DNA of 64,000 bases from contig OZ253666.1 in the NCBI GenBank assembly GCA_965263305.1, forward strand, positions 2,480,001 through 2,544,000, given 5' to 3'. The notes below the pieces were generated by a model. It saw only the letters and a list, made by a program, of their open reading frames with translations, did not search any database and was not told the origin of the DNA. Within the stretch, counting starts at the first letter, position 1, and every line of letters begins with the position of its first letter. Below, one piece after another: positions 26,230 to 35,065 of the stretch. Origin of the DNA: MED-G105 sp965263305 (lineage in GTDB: Bacteria; Pseudomonadota; Alphaproteobacteria; Caulobacterales; Parvularculaceae). The position numbers and the translations under genes were made by a program.

Positions 26230-27234
26230 TTAAGCGCCGCACGAATCCCTGATGACAACATTTGTCGGTAGACGCTCCGATGTCAGACTGCTTAGTGTGG
26301 TTGAGTTGATCAATTTTGAAACAATCAACCGTCCAGCTTGGGCAAGATTTTGGTCAATAGTGGACAGAGCGGGTTTCGCGTGGCGGGCCAATTGAATGCC
26401 GTCATAGCCGATCACTGAAACATCCTGGGGCACGTGTTTGCCACTCTGTGTAAGGCAGCGGATTACCCCAAGAGCAACGGAGTCGCTCGCGCAGAATACG
26501 CCGTCGAAATCGACGTTACGGGAGATAAGTTTCTCTGCGGCGGTGGCGGCATTTTCGATTCCATCGAAAATTGGCGATACTAACCCCATGTCAACGTCAA
26601 TGTTTGCCTGTTCTAACGCTTGTTTATATCCTTGGTATCGTTGGGCAATTTCGGAGCACTCGGTTTCGCCAATATAAGCGATCTTGCGTCTCCCCAAGCC
26701 GATAAGATGCGAAGTCGCCAAATAACCGCCCCGCAGGTTATCACTGCCTACGGAGCAATAGGTCTGTCCTGGCAAATCGCCGCCCCATGCGATAAATTTT
26801 CCGCCATGGTCCATCAAGTCATTTAGCCATTCGTGTAGAAAGCTTTGCCCAAATATGATCGTGCCGTCTGTACGACTCATATCCATATGGCGCGCCAGGT
26901 CATCATAACTTTCTGAGGCTGTATGACAGAGAATGAGATTGCATCTATTTTTTCGTGCTGCTTCGCCAATACTGCTCAACAGTTCCTGGAAAAAGGGATT
27001 CGAAAACAATTCATCACGCCATTGCGGCGGGGGAAACAAAATACTGATTGTTGCATGAGCGCGATCAAGCGAGGTCGGCATCGTAGGACGGAAAACATAT
27101 CCGTTTTCTCGGGCCAGTTTCCAAATTCGCCGCTTTGTTTTTTCTTGCACGGCGGGGCTGTCATTTAAAGCCCGGGAAACTGTAGCAATAGAAACGCCTG
27201 CAATTCTTGCTAAATCAGTTAGTCTCAAAGCCAT
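26230..27234 (-). CDS. LacI-family transcriptional regulator, 334 aa
   Basis: The N-terminal LacI helix-turn-helix is canonical: LTDLARIAGVSIATVSRALNDSPAVQEKT. The effector domain has the periplasmic-binding-protein fold with DGTIIFGQ, VGSDNLRGGYLATSHLIGLG, GVFCASDSVALGVIRCL and VSVIGYDG. The ligand is probably a sugar but cannot be named. A GGGGGAAG site precedes ATG. The gene is divergent from the P-loop NTPase operon at 27683 and could regulate it, itself, or the alpha-glucosidase elsewhere. Confidence 0.93.
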   Translation of the reverse strand: MALRLTDLARIAGVSIATVSRALNDSPAVQEKTKRRIWKLARENGYVFRPTMPTSLDRAHATISILFPPPQWRDELFSNPFFQELLSSIGEAARKNRCNLILCHTASESYDDLARHMDMSRTDGTIIFGQSFLHEWLNDLMDHGGKFIAWGGDLPGQTYCSVGSDNLRGGYLATSHLIGLGRRKIAYIGETECSEIAQRYQGYKQALEQANIDVDMGLVSPIFDGIENAATAAEKLISRNVDFDGVFCASDSVALGVIRCLTQSGKHVPQDVSVIGYDGIQLARHAKPALSTIDQNLAQAGRLIVSKLINSTTLSSLTSERLPTNVVIRDSCGA

Positions 27235-27682
27235 AGTTCTTCCCCCTTCTTGCTAGATACCACGTCGTGGGTATTGCGATCAATACATTCACGCACCCGT
27301 TGATCGATTACTGTGTATCTTCAACTATTTCATGACGATCTGGTACGCGACGTAACAGCCCCAACGATCGAAATCCGACGAAGATGGGAGGTTTGATTCA
27401 AATCTCGAAAAACGTTGCGATGGTCAAATCTGCTCCAAAAGTGGCGTTTAGCCTAAATCGTTAGCATCATCGCCTAATTTTTCTTAGCTACCTTAGCGAG
27501 TAATCTGCTTACATGTTTGACCAGTGAAACGAATGCACATTCCGATTTTAGTTTCCGTTCATAAATCTAAAACCGCCCATTCATTGAGGCGTCAATCTAC
27601 TTCCTCGCGGACCGCCTAGAACGCCAATCATCGAGTTAACAACAGCACAGCCAATCAGGCAGGCTGGTTCATGGAGTAGAAA
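27235..27682. promoter_or_regulatory. Divergent promoter region with palindrome ccacgtcgtgg
   Basis: About 450 bp with no gene between a LacI-type regulator and the P-loop/ABC-like operon. An 11-bp odd palindrome at 27260..27270 lies 26 bp before the lacI-type start codon and is a candidate autoregulatory operator, although LacI sites usually have an even, CG-centred symmetry. No other clear motif is seen. Confidence 0.35.
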
Positions 27683-28762
27683 ATGAGTGTCGCAAAATTA
27701 GAAGCATCGAGCATCCCCCCACAGGCAAAATGGTCTTTCACGACCCGTCGTGTAAATCGCGATCATATTGCAGGGTATTCAAATGGGTTTCACCATGCGG
27801 TTTCCGGAGATTTAATTCTCGTAGAAGTCGTTCGGGTCAGCAGTCACAAAAGATGTCAACTTTCAACGGGACGCCCATCAGAACTCTCCGTAGGCGACTA
27901 TATCGTTGCTTGTGTTGGTGATCGCTATGCCCCTGACCAGTTTGAAGGTCGTGGCGTTATTGACGCCGATGGATGTGATCTCCTTGCGGCAGGCGGTGTT
28001 GTCGGCAAAGTGAATGTCGCCCACGCAAAAATGGCGGCCCCAACAAGGGTTAAGCCTGTTGCGCTACTGACGGATGCGGCTGGCGATACGATTAACATCG
28101 CATCATATGGCCTTCGGGATGGCGTTGCGCCCTCTGATTTAACGGTAATTTGTGTGGTCGGCGCGTCTATGAACGCCGGTAAAACAACAGCGACCGCGTC
28201 GCTTGCACATGGGTTGACGAAAGCAGGGTACAAAGTTGCCGGCATTAAAGCGACGGGCACTGGTGCATTTGGCGATTTCAACGCCATGTTGGATGCAGGG
28301 TTACATTATGTAGGCGACTTTACCGATGCAGGGATGGCGACGACATATCTTCAGTCAACCGATAATATTGAACGCGGACTAGCGGCGCTCTTGCATGACG
28401 CCAAGTCCAGTGGCGCAGAGATTGCGGTCGTTGAGCTCGCCGACGGGATCTATCAGAAAGAGACAGCCGAGCTACTAGAACGCTCAACGGCGCTGCGCAG
28501 CGTGGTAAACGGCGTCATGTTCGCTTGCGGTGACGCGGTAAGCGCGGTTGGCGGTGTGCGTCACCTTCGGTCCATCGGATATGATCCAATCGCCGTTTCG
28601 GGAATGGTCTCTTTATCGCCGCTCGCAGTTCGTGAAGCAGAAGCGATGACCAACGCCAAAATCTACTCCCGCGATGAGTTGAAGTCGGCGGATCTCGCCC
28701 ACGCCATCGTCGAACCCATTCTTGTCGATGCACCTGCTGCAGGAAACAATAAAGCCGCATGA
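27683..28762 (+). CDS. P-loop NTPase of the DUF1611/BioD/MobB-like (SIMIBI) type, 359 aa
   Basis: A Walker A motif GASMNAGKTT (Gly160 to Thr169) follows a hydrophobic strand (LTVICVV). It is followed by KVAGIKATGTGAFGDFNAML and VGDFTDAG, which resemble the switch region of DUF1611 proteins, and by VVELADGIYQKET as a likely Walker B/second strand. The first 130 residues form a separate beta-rich domain (GDLILVEVV, SVGDYIVACVGDRYAPDQFEGRG) that I do not recognise. No membrane segment. The stop overlaps the next start (ATGA), so it is made in step with the ABC-like protein. Possible roles: energising that protein, or a ligase/synthase-type reaction. Function unknown. Confidence 0.75.
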   Translation: MSVAKLEASSIPPQAKWSFTTRRVNRDHIAGYSNGFHHAVSGDLILVEVVRVSSHKRCQLSTGRPSELSVGDYIVACVGDRYAPDQFEGRGVIDADGCDLLAAGGVVGKVNVAHAKMAAPTRVKPVALLTDAAGDTINIASYGLRDGVAPSDLTVICVVGASMNAGKTTATASLAHGLTKAGYKVAGIKATGTGAFGDFNAMLDAGLHYVGDFTDAGMATTYLQSTDNIERGLAALLHDAKSSGAEIAVVELADGIYQKETAELLERSTALRSVVNGVMFACGDAVSAVGGVRHLRSIGYDPIAVSGMVSLSPLAVREAEAMTNAKIYSRDELKSADLAHAIVEPILVDAPAAGNNKAA

Positions 28763-30402
28763 CCTATAGGTTGCCAAAACTCTACGAAGACGGTCGCAAT
28801 CGCCTCGCTGTTGCGATCGTCTGTCTTGTCATCGGGCAGGCGGCGGTGCTCGGGTTGGGCGCATTTGCAACGCGCAAAATTTTTTCCGCGTTGCATTCTG
28901 GTTTGACGGACTACGCCTATGCGCCATACCTTATTTTGGCGCTTTCCAGTATGATTTACGGTGCGGGCGGTATCGGCGTTTCCCGACTGGGAGAGCGTCT
29001 AGGACAATCATATGCGATTAGTTTCCGTAAGAATTTTTACGGTCAATTATCGAGAATGTCGATCAGCGACCTTCAGAAAAAAAGGTTGGGCGCTCTAGCG
29101 ATAAGGTTTGTCGGCGACCTTGGTGCGATGCGGGAATGGGCGTCAAAAGGGATAACGGGCTGCGTCTCTGCAATAATAATTGCCCCGGCCGGGCTATTTG
29201 TCCTTTGGTGGTTCTCGCCGCTTTATGGTCTTACCATTTTGACGAGCATAGTTTTTTCGCTCGTAGCAATGGCGCTCTATTGCGGCCGGCTCCGTGAATC
29301 CCACAAAGTAATGAGGGCTGAGCGCGCTAATTTATCGATCGATATGATGGAAAGGGCCGGGATCGCACCGGCGATACGAAATCTCGGTCGGATCCGGCGA
29401 GATCAGAAACTACTATCCCGGCGCGGCGCTAACTTATCTGATGTGGCGCAAAAAAGAGCCGGTCAACACGAAACCTTGGCCGCGATCCCCGATGTTCTTC
29501 TTGCCCTCGGAGGCGTCGCCCTATTGTTTCTTACAATGAAGTATCAACTGCCGGCCAGCAATGCGGCCGCCAGCATGGCCGTGGTGAGTATCGTGGCGAT
29601 TTCACTGCGCAATCTTGCGACCGTTTGGGATATTTTCTGTGCATGGACGATTGCTCGCGAAAAAAGCCAAACCATTTTCGATGCCCCCACAATTGAGATC
29701 GCGAATGACAACCCACCTCTATTGAAAGGCCCATTAGGGGTTGAGCTGAATAAGGTGCAGTTTACTGATGTTTCCCTGAGTGACAGCGTTGTCGCTCCGG
29801 GTGGAATTGCGGTCTTTTTCGGAGATCAAGTCGATGCGACTAAGGGCATTGATGCGATCGCTCGAATGGAACTGCTTTCCCGGGGGGTAATCACGATTGG
29901 AGGTATCGATATCCTGAGAATCAAGCAGCGCGATTTTTCTAAACGCGTTGGGTTGATTTCAATGCGAAATCCAATTTTGCAAGGGAGTTTACGGCGAGCC
30001 CTGACATTATCCTGTCGCAAGCGCCCCACGGACGATGAAATTTTGCGTGCTGCGCGAAAATTTGGCCTTCAAGAGGTTATCGTCCGGATTGGAGGTCTCT
30101 CTGGGCGGATAGATGAAAACGGAAAAAATTTGTCGGATGCAGAAAGGCTGAGTTTGCATTTCGCTGGCGTCTCCCTTTCGTCGCCCTCCCTCGTACTAAT
30201 CGATGCGCCAAGCGCTTTACTTGATGCGGCCGCCCGAACGGCGGCTATGGATTTGGTGAAAAGCGGCTCGGCCACCATCATTTTGACGCCCAGGGCAAGC
30301 GGTTTTGCGCCGCCTGGTCAGCAATTAAATATGATAAACATTCTTAAACCCGGTGTAGATAAACCAGGAACATGCGAAACGCCGCATTCAATAGGAGCCT
30401 AG
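28759..30402 (+). CDS. ABC-exporter-like membrane protein with fully degenerate nucleotide-binding domain, 547 aa
   Basis: Residues about 1-310 are a type I exporter membrane domain with several hydrophobic segments (AVAIVCLVIGQAAVLGLGAF, SAIIIAPAGLFVLWW, ILTSIVFSLVAMALYC). The rest keeps the NBD layout but not its chemistry. The Walker A position reads GDQVDATK (355-362), with no GK[S/T]. The Q-loop reads ISMRNPILQGSL, without Gln. The signature reads LSDAE (458-462) instead of LSGGQ. Walker B reads LVLIDAPSALLD with Ala483 instead of catalytic Glu, and the H-switch reads LTPRAS with Pro511 instead of His. ATP hydrolysis therefore looks impossible by the usual mechanism. ATGA overlap with the preceding NTPase gene; the kinase gene starts 4 bp after. 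Confidence 0.85.
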   Translation: MTYRLPKLYEDGRNRLAVAIVCLVIGQAAVLGLGAFATRKIFSALHSGLTDYAYAPYLILALSSMIYGAGGIGVSRLGERLGQSYAISFRKNFYGQLSRMSISDLQKKRLGALAIRFVGDLGAMREWASKGITGCVSAIIIAPAGLFVLWWFSPLYGLTILTSIVFSLVAMALYCGRLRESHKVMRAERANLSIDMMERAGIAPAIRNLGRIRRDQKLLSRRGANLSDVAQKRAGQHETLAAIPDVLLALGGVALLFLTMKYQLPASNAAASMAVVSIVAISLRNLATVWDIFCAWTIAREKSQTIFDAPTIEIANDNPPLLKGPLGVELNKVQFTDVSLSDSVVAPGGIAVFFGDQVDATKGIDAIARMELLSRGVITIGGIDILRIKQRDFSKRVGLISMRNPILQGSLRRALTLSCRKRPTDDEILRAARKFGLQEVIVRIGGLSGRIDENGKNLSDAERLSLHFAGVSLSSPSLVLIDAPSALLDAAARTAAMDLVKSGSATIILTPRASGFAPPGQQLNMINILKPGVDKPGTCETPHSIGA

Positions 30403-30406
30403 TTCC

Positions 30407-31993
30407 ATGGCAATTACCTTAGTTAAAAAAATCAGTATAAGTTACGGTTTACTGTTGTTGATCGCCTTGGTCTGCGCCGCTGTGGCTATATGGACATCGA
30501 TCGCGTCGAATTATCATCTCAAAAGAGCTGACTTGGCGCATTCTGCCTATGAATCCCATCTAAAAATATCTGTATACACAACGAAACTATTTAAAGAACT
30601 TCAGAAAGGTCTGCTATTCGAAGGAGCTAGTCAAGCTACTGATCAAGAAGAGTTAAAAATTTCGATCAACCAAGAATTTGCAACGATACAGAATATTATT
30701 AAAGATCAAATTGCACTATCTGGACGTCAGGAAATTCAAGAACTGGATCAGTTGGCGCAATTAGAAGCCAAAATAAACCAGGCGATTTCTCAATATGATG
30801 CCGTTGATTCTGAAGAAAAACGTCTTGCCTTGATGGGCGACGCGGCGGCGCTTAGGTCCCTTGTCAAGGACGCGACAAAGCTGGAGGTCTACGACGCAAT
30901 TCAATTGGCGTTGGAAGAGGAAATCGGTGAGGTTACGGCGGCCAGCGCCGACGCCATGGCCATGGCCTCTATTACGATGGTGTTTGCGTTCGTTTTTGGC
31001 TTACTGGCTTCGTGCACCGCCGCGGCGTCGTTGTTCATGTTGACGCGCGATATCACCCAACCATTGCAGCGAATAATTGACGGTGCCCGGCAATTCGCCA
31101 GCGGTAACTATGACCACAGGATTGACCGAACAATACCAGGAAGTCTCGGTCAAGTTGTGAAAGCGTTTAATGATGCGGCGAAGATTGCAGGACAACGCCA
31201 AGAGACCCTGCAAGGCGATAACCAGCGGTTGGAAAAAGAGGTCGCCCGACAAACGGCGGAACTGCGCCGAACAATTCTTTCGCTGGAGGAGCAAAAAAAG
31301 GCTCGGCAACGGTTCCTCGCTGATGTCAGTCACGAACTGCGCACGCCACTAACGGTGATACAAGGAGAGGTGGATATTGCGCTGAGAGGTGACGATAAAG
31401 ATCCGGAAACCTACAAAGAGGCTTTGAGCCGCGCGAGTGAAGCGGCCAAACACACAGCCCAGCTTGTTAATGATGTATTGTTTATTGGACGACAAGAAGC
31501 AGACCAGGCGAGGCTAGACCTTAAAAAAGAGGACCTTGTTACCTTGATACGCTCGGTGCTCGAAACGACACAGGCGCTACAGCGCCAATACAAGGTAACT
31601 GTCGATTTTATCCCTGAGACTCACACCGCGATCGCCCCGATTGACGCCGGTCGTTTGCGTCAGGTCTTAATGATTTTATTAGAAAATGCATGCCACTATG
31701 GCGGGAACCAGGTTCTAGTTCGGCTAATGCCTTCGCCGGAGGGTTTTGCATTACAATTTAAAGATAATGGGCCTGGTATAGATGCAGAAGACTTGGAACA
31801 AATCTTTACACGGTATTTTCGTGGAAGTAATGCGGCGGAAAGGTATGAAGGCGGCGCCGGTCTAGGGTTACCAGTCGCCAAGTCAATCATCGACGCCCAT
31901 GATGGGCGAATATTCGTTTCTTCAATGCCGGGCGATGGCGTCAATTTCAAAATCATACTACCGGCGAGAACTTTAAAACGAGCGGTATCGTGA
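30407..31993 (+). CDS. Sensor histidine kinase with HAMP domain, 528 aa
   Basis: Membrane helix 1 (GLLLLIALVCAAVAIW) and helix 2 (MASITMVFAFVFGLLASCTA) flank a helical periplasmic sensor of about 150 residues. Then come HAMP (RDITQPLQRIIDGARQFASG), a coiled coil, HisKA with phospho-acceptor His309 in FLADVSHELRTPLTV, and the HATPase domain with N box LLENACHYGG, G1 KDNGPGID and G2 GGAGLGLPVAKS. It probably phosphorylates the response regulator encoded with a four-base overlap. GGAG precedes the start. The stimulus may come from the upstream ABC-like protein, in the manner of transporter-coupled kinases; that is inference. Confidence 0.93.
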   Translation: MAITLVKKISISYGLLLLIALVCAAVAIWTSIASNYHLKRADLAHSAYESHLKISVYTTKLFKELQKGLLFEGASQATDQEELKISINQEFATIQNIIKDQIALSGRQEIQELDQLAQLEAKINQAISQYDAVDSEEKRLALMGDAAALRSLVKDATKLEVYDAIQLALEEEIGEVTAASADAMAMASITMVFAFVFGLLASCTAAASLFMLTRDITQPLQRIIDGARQFASGNYDHRIDRTIPGSLGQVVKAFNDAAKIAGQRQETLQGDNQRLEKEVARQTAELRRTILSLEEQKKARQRFLADVSHELRTPLTVIQGEVDIALRGDDKDPETYKEALSRASEAAKHTAQLVNDVLFIGRQEADQARLDLKKEDLVTLIRSVLETTQALQRQYKVTVDFIPETHTAIAPIDAGRLRQVLMILLENACHYGGNQVLVRLMPSPEGFALQFKDNGPGIDAEDLEQIFTRYFRGSNAAERYEGGAGLGLPVAKSIIDAHDGRIFVSSMPGDGVNFKIILPARTLKRAVS

Positions 31994-32676
31994 ATATTTT
32001 ATTAGTTGAAGATGAACTGCGTGTTGCGGATTTTGTTTCCCGAGGGTTGAAGGGTGATGGTTATACCGTCACCCATGCTGAAGACGGTGAAACGGGGTTG
32101 GACTACTTAAAGGAGAACCAATTCGATGTTGTCATCTTGGATCTAATGCTGCCGGGCATCAGCGGACAAGATGTTTGTCGAAAAATGCGCGCGAAGAAAG
32201 ACTTCACTCCGGTGCTCATGTTAACCGCGCTCGACGAGACGGATGACCGAGTTGCGGGGTTGCGCGTTGGCGCCGATGATTACATGAATAAACCATTCGA
32301 CTTCGACGAACTTGTGGCGCGGTTGAATGCCCTTATTCGGCGCGCTCAAAATTATACTGCGAATGAAGCCTCAGCCAAGCAATCGATTATCCAGGTTGGT
32401 TCCATTAGCTATGATCGAACATCTTTCTTGGTGAAAAAAGACGACAAAGAAATAGAGCTTTCGGAAAAAGAAAGAGAGATGTTGGCGCTCTTCTTGATGA
32501 ACCCGAACAAAGTCATTGCTCGTGAAAGAATACTGAATTCTGTTTGGGGGGCTAATGCTGACCCGCTTACAAACGTGGTTGACGTTTACATCGGTCGGTT
32601 GCGTAAAAAACTTAACCTTACCAAAGACGAATTGAAAAATTTGCGCGGCGTTGGCTATCGCTTCAGCATTGCATAA
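31990..32676 (+). CDS. OmpR/PhoB-family response regulator, 228 aa
   Basis: Starts with GTG inside the kinase stop (GTGA overlap). The receiver domain has the acidic residues in LLVEDELRVADFV, phospho-acceptor Asp in VVILDLMLPGISG, Thr in LMLTALDE and Lys in DYMNKPFDFDEL. The winged-helix output domain has ELSEKEREMLALFLMNPNKVIARE and VDVYIGRLRKKL, ending in RGVGYRFSIA. It forms a pair with the kinase. A direct repeat of the type such regulators bind lies in the next intergenic region, before the porin gene. Confidence 0.95.
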   Translation: MNILLVEDELRVADFVSRGLKGDGYTVTHAEDGETGLDYLKENQFDVVILDLMLPGISGQDVCRKMRAKKDFTPVLMLTALDETDDRVAGLRVGADDYMNKPFDFDELVARLNALIRRAQNYTANEASAKQSIIQVGSISYDRTSFLVKKDDKEIELSEKEREMLALFLMNPNKVIARERILNSVWGANADPLTNVVDVYIGRLRKKLNLTKDELKNLRGVGYRFSIA

Positions 32677-32691
32677 ATGCCGATGTTTTAA

Positions 32692-32710
32692 GTCATTTTC
32701 TGTTCATTTT
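32692..32710 (+). promoter_or_regulatory. Direct repeat gtcat-N6-ttcat, candidate response-regulator (pho-box-like) site
   Basis: TCATTTT occurs at 32693 and 32704, 11 bp apart, in the 118-bp gap between the response regulator and the porin gene. Tandem sites with one-turn spacing are the usual target of OmpR/PhoB-type regulators, and GTCAT repeats at 11 bp resemble the pho box. The porin downstream is of the phosphate-selective family, so phosphate control is plausible but unproven. Confidence 0.45.
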
Positions 32711-32794
32711 TGCGCAGGTTTTTCTTTAGCCGCCCGTCAATAATCAAAACGAAGAACATTCTATGACTGCTTTCAAGTTCTTGGAGGCGGATCA

Positions 32795-33946
32795 ATGTTT
32801 TATCGGTTGAGTATTTTTCTCTTTATCATTTTGGTCGTGTTACGACCAGTAAACACCGCGTCTGCGGAGGTGAGGTTTGACGAAAGAGGGGTCACCAAAT
32901 CCTGGAGCAAAGCGAAGGTGAAATTGCGCCTTGGTGGGCGGTTTCACTATGATGTCGTGCGCTCGCCCGATGATTTATTTGGGAACAATGCAGAGATCCG
33001 CCGAGCGCGATTGGATGCAACCTTAAGGGCGGGAAATCACTTTCGGTTTAAGGTCGATGGAGATCTTTCTGCGAGCCGACGAGGCTGGCGAAACCTTTGG
33101 GCGCGCTATTCTAAGGATGGATGGCGGGTAACGGCGGGCCAGTTCGTCACGCCATTTTCTCAAGAAGAAATTGCCCAGTCCAACGATTTAGCATTCATTG
33201 AACGCAGCCTCGCATCCGCGCTAGCGCCAAGTTTTCGCGCAGGGGTTGCGGTGACCCATACAAAAAAACGTTGGAGCCTCACCGGTGCAATGATGGCCAA
33301 TCCTATCAACAATGGATCCCTATCGGACGATGGTTTTTCGGTCGTGACGAGGGGTGTGTTCAATCCAATTCGTTCGAAGCGTGAAATCATTCACTTGGCC
33401 GCTGCGGTAGAGCACCGTCGTTTAGACGACAGAGCAACGTTGCGCTTACGCTCAGGTCATGAAGTATCATTGCGCGACCGGAGCCGCCTCAGAAATACTC
33501 GTGTTGATGACGCGAACACCTATCTAGGTCTCAATTTTGAAGCGGGATATTCTAAAGGGCCTGCGCTGCTACTCGGGCAGGTGATGACACGCACCACGGA
33601 AACGGCGTTGGGCAATCGATCATCGATGGGGGCAACGGCTCAAATGTCTTATATCTTTGGGGCGGCGGAACGAAAGTATTCTCGTCGACTAGGGGCGTTT
33701 GGCGCGGTAGTGCCAAAAAAGAAACACGGCGCGGTTGAACTCGCTGCGCGCGTTAGTCACCTGCGGTTGGGCGATGTCGACGGGGACGCCGGTGAAGAAA
33801 TGGCGGTAAGCGCAGGGCTCTCCTGGTTTGCGACGCGGAATGTTAGGTTTTCGGTCAACAGCACCTATTCCGATATCGATGATTTTGCACGGGGCCGCGA
33901 GCGTAACGGTTTCTCGCACCAAGCCCGTTTTCAAATCGCGTTTTAG
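32795..33946 (+). CDS. Porin of the OprO/OprP (phosphate-selective porin) family, 383 aa
   Basis: A signal peptide (LSIFLFIILVVLRPVNTASA) is followed by RFDERGVTKSWSKAKVKLRLGGRFHYD and RRARLDATLRAGNHFRFKVDGD, which match the start of porin_O_P proteins. The typical WRVTAGQFVTPFSQEE (tract QF-P-S) follows. It ends in an aromatic residue (QARFQIAF) for barrel assembly. GGAGG lies nine bases before ATG. Relatives carry anions such as phosphate and polyphosphate across the outer membrane. The two-component genes just upstream probably control it. Confidence 0.88.
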   Translation: MFYRLSIFLFIILVVLRPVNTASAEVRFDERGVTKSWSKAKVKLRLGGRFHYDVVRSPDDLFGNNAEIRRARLDATLRAGNHFRFKVDGDLSASRRGWRNLWARYSKDGWRVTAGQFVTPFSQEEIAQSNDLAFIERSLASALAPSFRAGVAVTHTKKRWSLTGAMMANPINNGSLSDDGFSVVTRGVFNPIRSKREIIHLAAAVEHRRLDDRATLRLRSGHEVSLRDRSRLRNTRVDDANTYLGLNFEAGYSKGPALLLGQVMTRTTETALGNRSSMGATAQMSYIFGAAERKYSRRLGAFGAVVPKKKHGAVELAARVSHLRLGDVDGDAGEEMAVSAGLSWFATRNVRFSVNSTYSDIDDFARGRERNGFSHQARFQIAF

Positions 33947-34372
33947 GCGCCAACGTCTTGAGCGGCGTCGTCTTAGGCGGTGTCTGGGGCGGACCCGGCT
34001 CGGACTTATTGAGGTAACTTCCTATGCCGTGCGAAAAAATCAGCTGACAGAATGGCGCAATTGGGGTGATGATCCTGGTTGCACCGATGTGATGAACATC
34101 ATTGCGCCGCAATCGGCTTGCACTCTTCCGAGAAAAATTTTTTCGAAGCACATATGTTTGTATACAGAAAAAATAATAAACTAATTTCGAAAACCACTGT
34201 GCGTGGGGGAGCAAACTTCAACGTGTACGCTACTATCAGTTACGATCCCGTATTAATTTTTTGTTCATGAAGGTAAGGGTGATGCTTCATGTCGCCGACA
34301 GAAACATCCTCCCAAAATAGAGTACGGTCGACTCATCAAAGAAATGAAAGCGGTTACGCGAAAGGAAAGATC

Positions 34373-34573
34373 ATGTACCTACGGATCAAAAAAACGGATG
34401 GGAATCTTGCGATGGCTGAATTTGGTCGTCGGGAAGAGGGCGGTTTCGGCAATGTGGGATCGTATCCACAGGACGGATTGAGCACCTGCAGAGAAGAGGA
34501 GACCATCAACCTCATATGTGGTCGCCAAGTTTCAATCTTTCATCCACTTGCGGGCATTCAAGCGACTGACTGA
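34373..34573 (+). CDS. Small hypothetical protein, 66 aa
   Basis: Not recognised. The frame is open from 34289, but ATG 34373 has a good AAAGGAAAG ribosome site, giving MYLRIKKTDGNLAMAEFGRR and so on, ending in HPLAGIQATD. The protein is small, glycine-containing, with two cysteines, and has no membrane segment. A hairpin with an 11-bp stem starts 23 bp after the stop, which supports a real transcription unit. Could be a small regulatory protein or a chance ORF. Confidence 0.45.
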   Translation: MYLRIKKTDGNLAMAEFGRREEGGFGNVGSYPQDGLSTCREEETINLICGRQVSIFHPLAGIQATD

Positions 34574-34595
34574 AACAATGTGTACAAATCTCAAG

Positions 34596-34629
34596 AGCCG
34601 TTTCCCACAGAAATATCGGAAACGGCTCA
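34596..34629 (+). terminator. Hairpin terminator after the small ORF
   Basis: gagccgtttcc (34596..34606) pairs with ggaaacggctc (34619..34629), an 11-bp perfect stem with a 12-base loop. No T-tract follows, so termination strength is uncertain. Confidence 0.5.
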
Positions 34630-35065
34630 TAGCCCTAAATCAGAATTAGACGCGTCAGATTTTCAATATGCCCATTGTATCGGCCCAAGCCGGCTAAAAT
34701 TGGCGCATTCGGATCTCTACCCAATATAGTTGATCGATTTGATTTTGCGACGCGTGGTTCAGAAATTCTGTAGTGGGGGGATGTTATGGGATGCTCCGAA
34801 TTATCGACCGAAACGTAGGTGGTGATGGAACCTATGTTTCCCCAAGAAGGGCGTGAACCGAAACACATGGACGATCGACAGGCCCTGAATGGCATTTTCT
34901 ATATCTTCTTACAGGTGCGCCATGGCGAGATTTGTCGGAGCAATATGAACCTTACACGATGGTTTAAAATCGCTTCTTGTATTCAGATAAGTTGGGGGGT
35001 GCGGGCAGAAATCTAAGAGGTCTGCCGCTTGACGTTTAGCCAAGCGGCAACCGTTGTCGTTGGTC
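34630..35065. other. Unassigned region, no supported gene
   Basis: Overlapping short frames occur on both strands (34635..34895 - and 34819..35016 +). Neither has convincing composition or a good ribosome site, and each overlaps the other, so none is called. Confidence 0.35.

Noticed and set aside
28759..30402. ABC-like gene as a pseudogene
   Set aside because: The frame is intact over 547 codons, start and stop are precisely spaced with neighbours, and membrane segments are preserved; loss affects motifs only.
34635..35016. Two overlapping frames between the porin and FG-GAP genes
   Set aside because: They conflict with each other and have no supporting ribosome site or family match.
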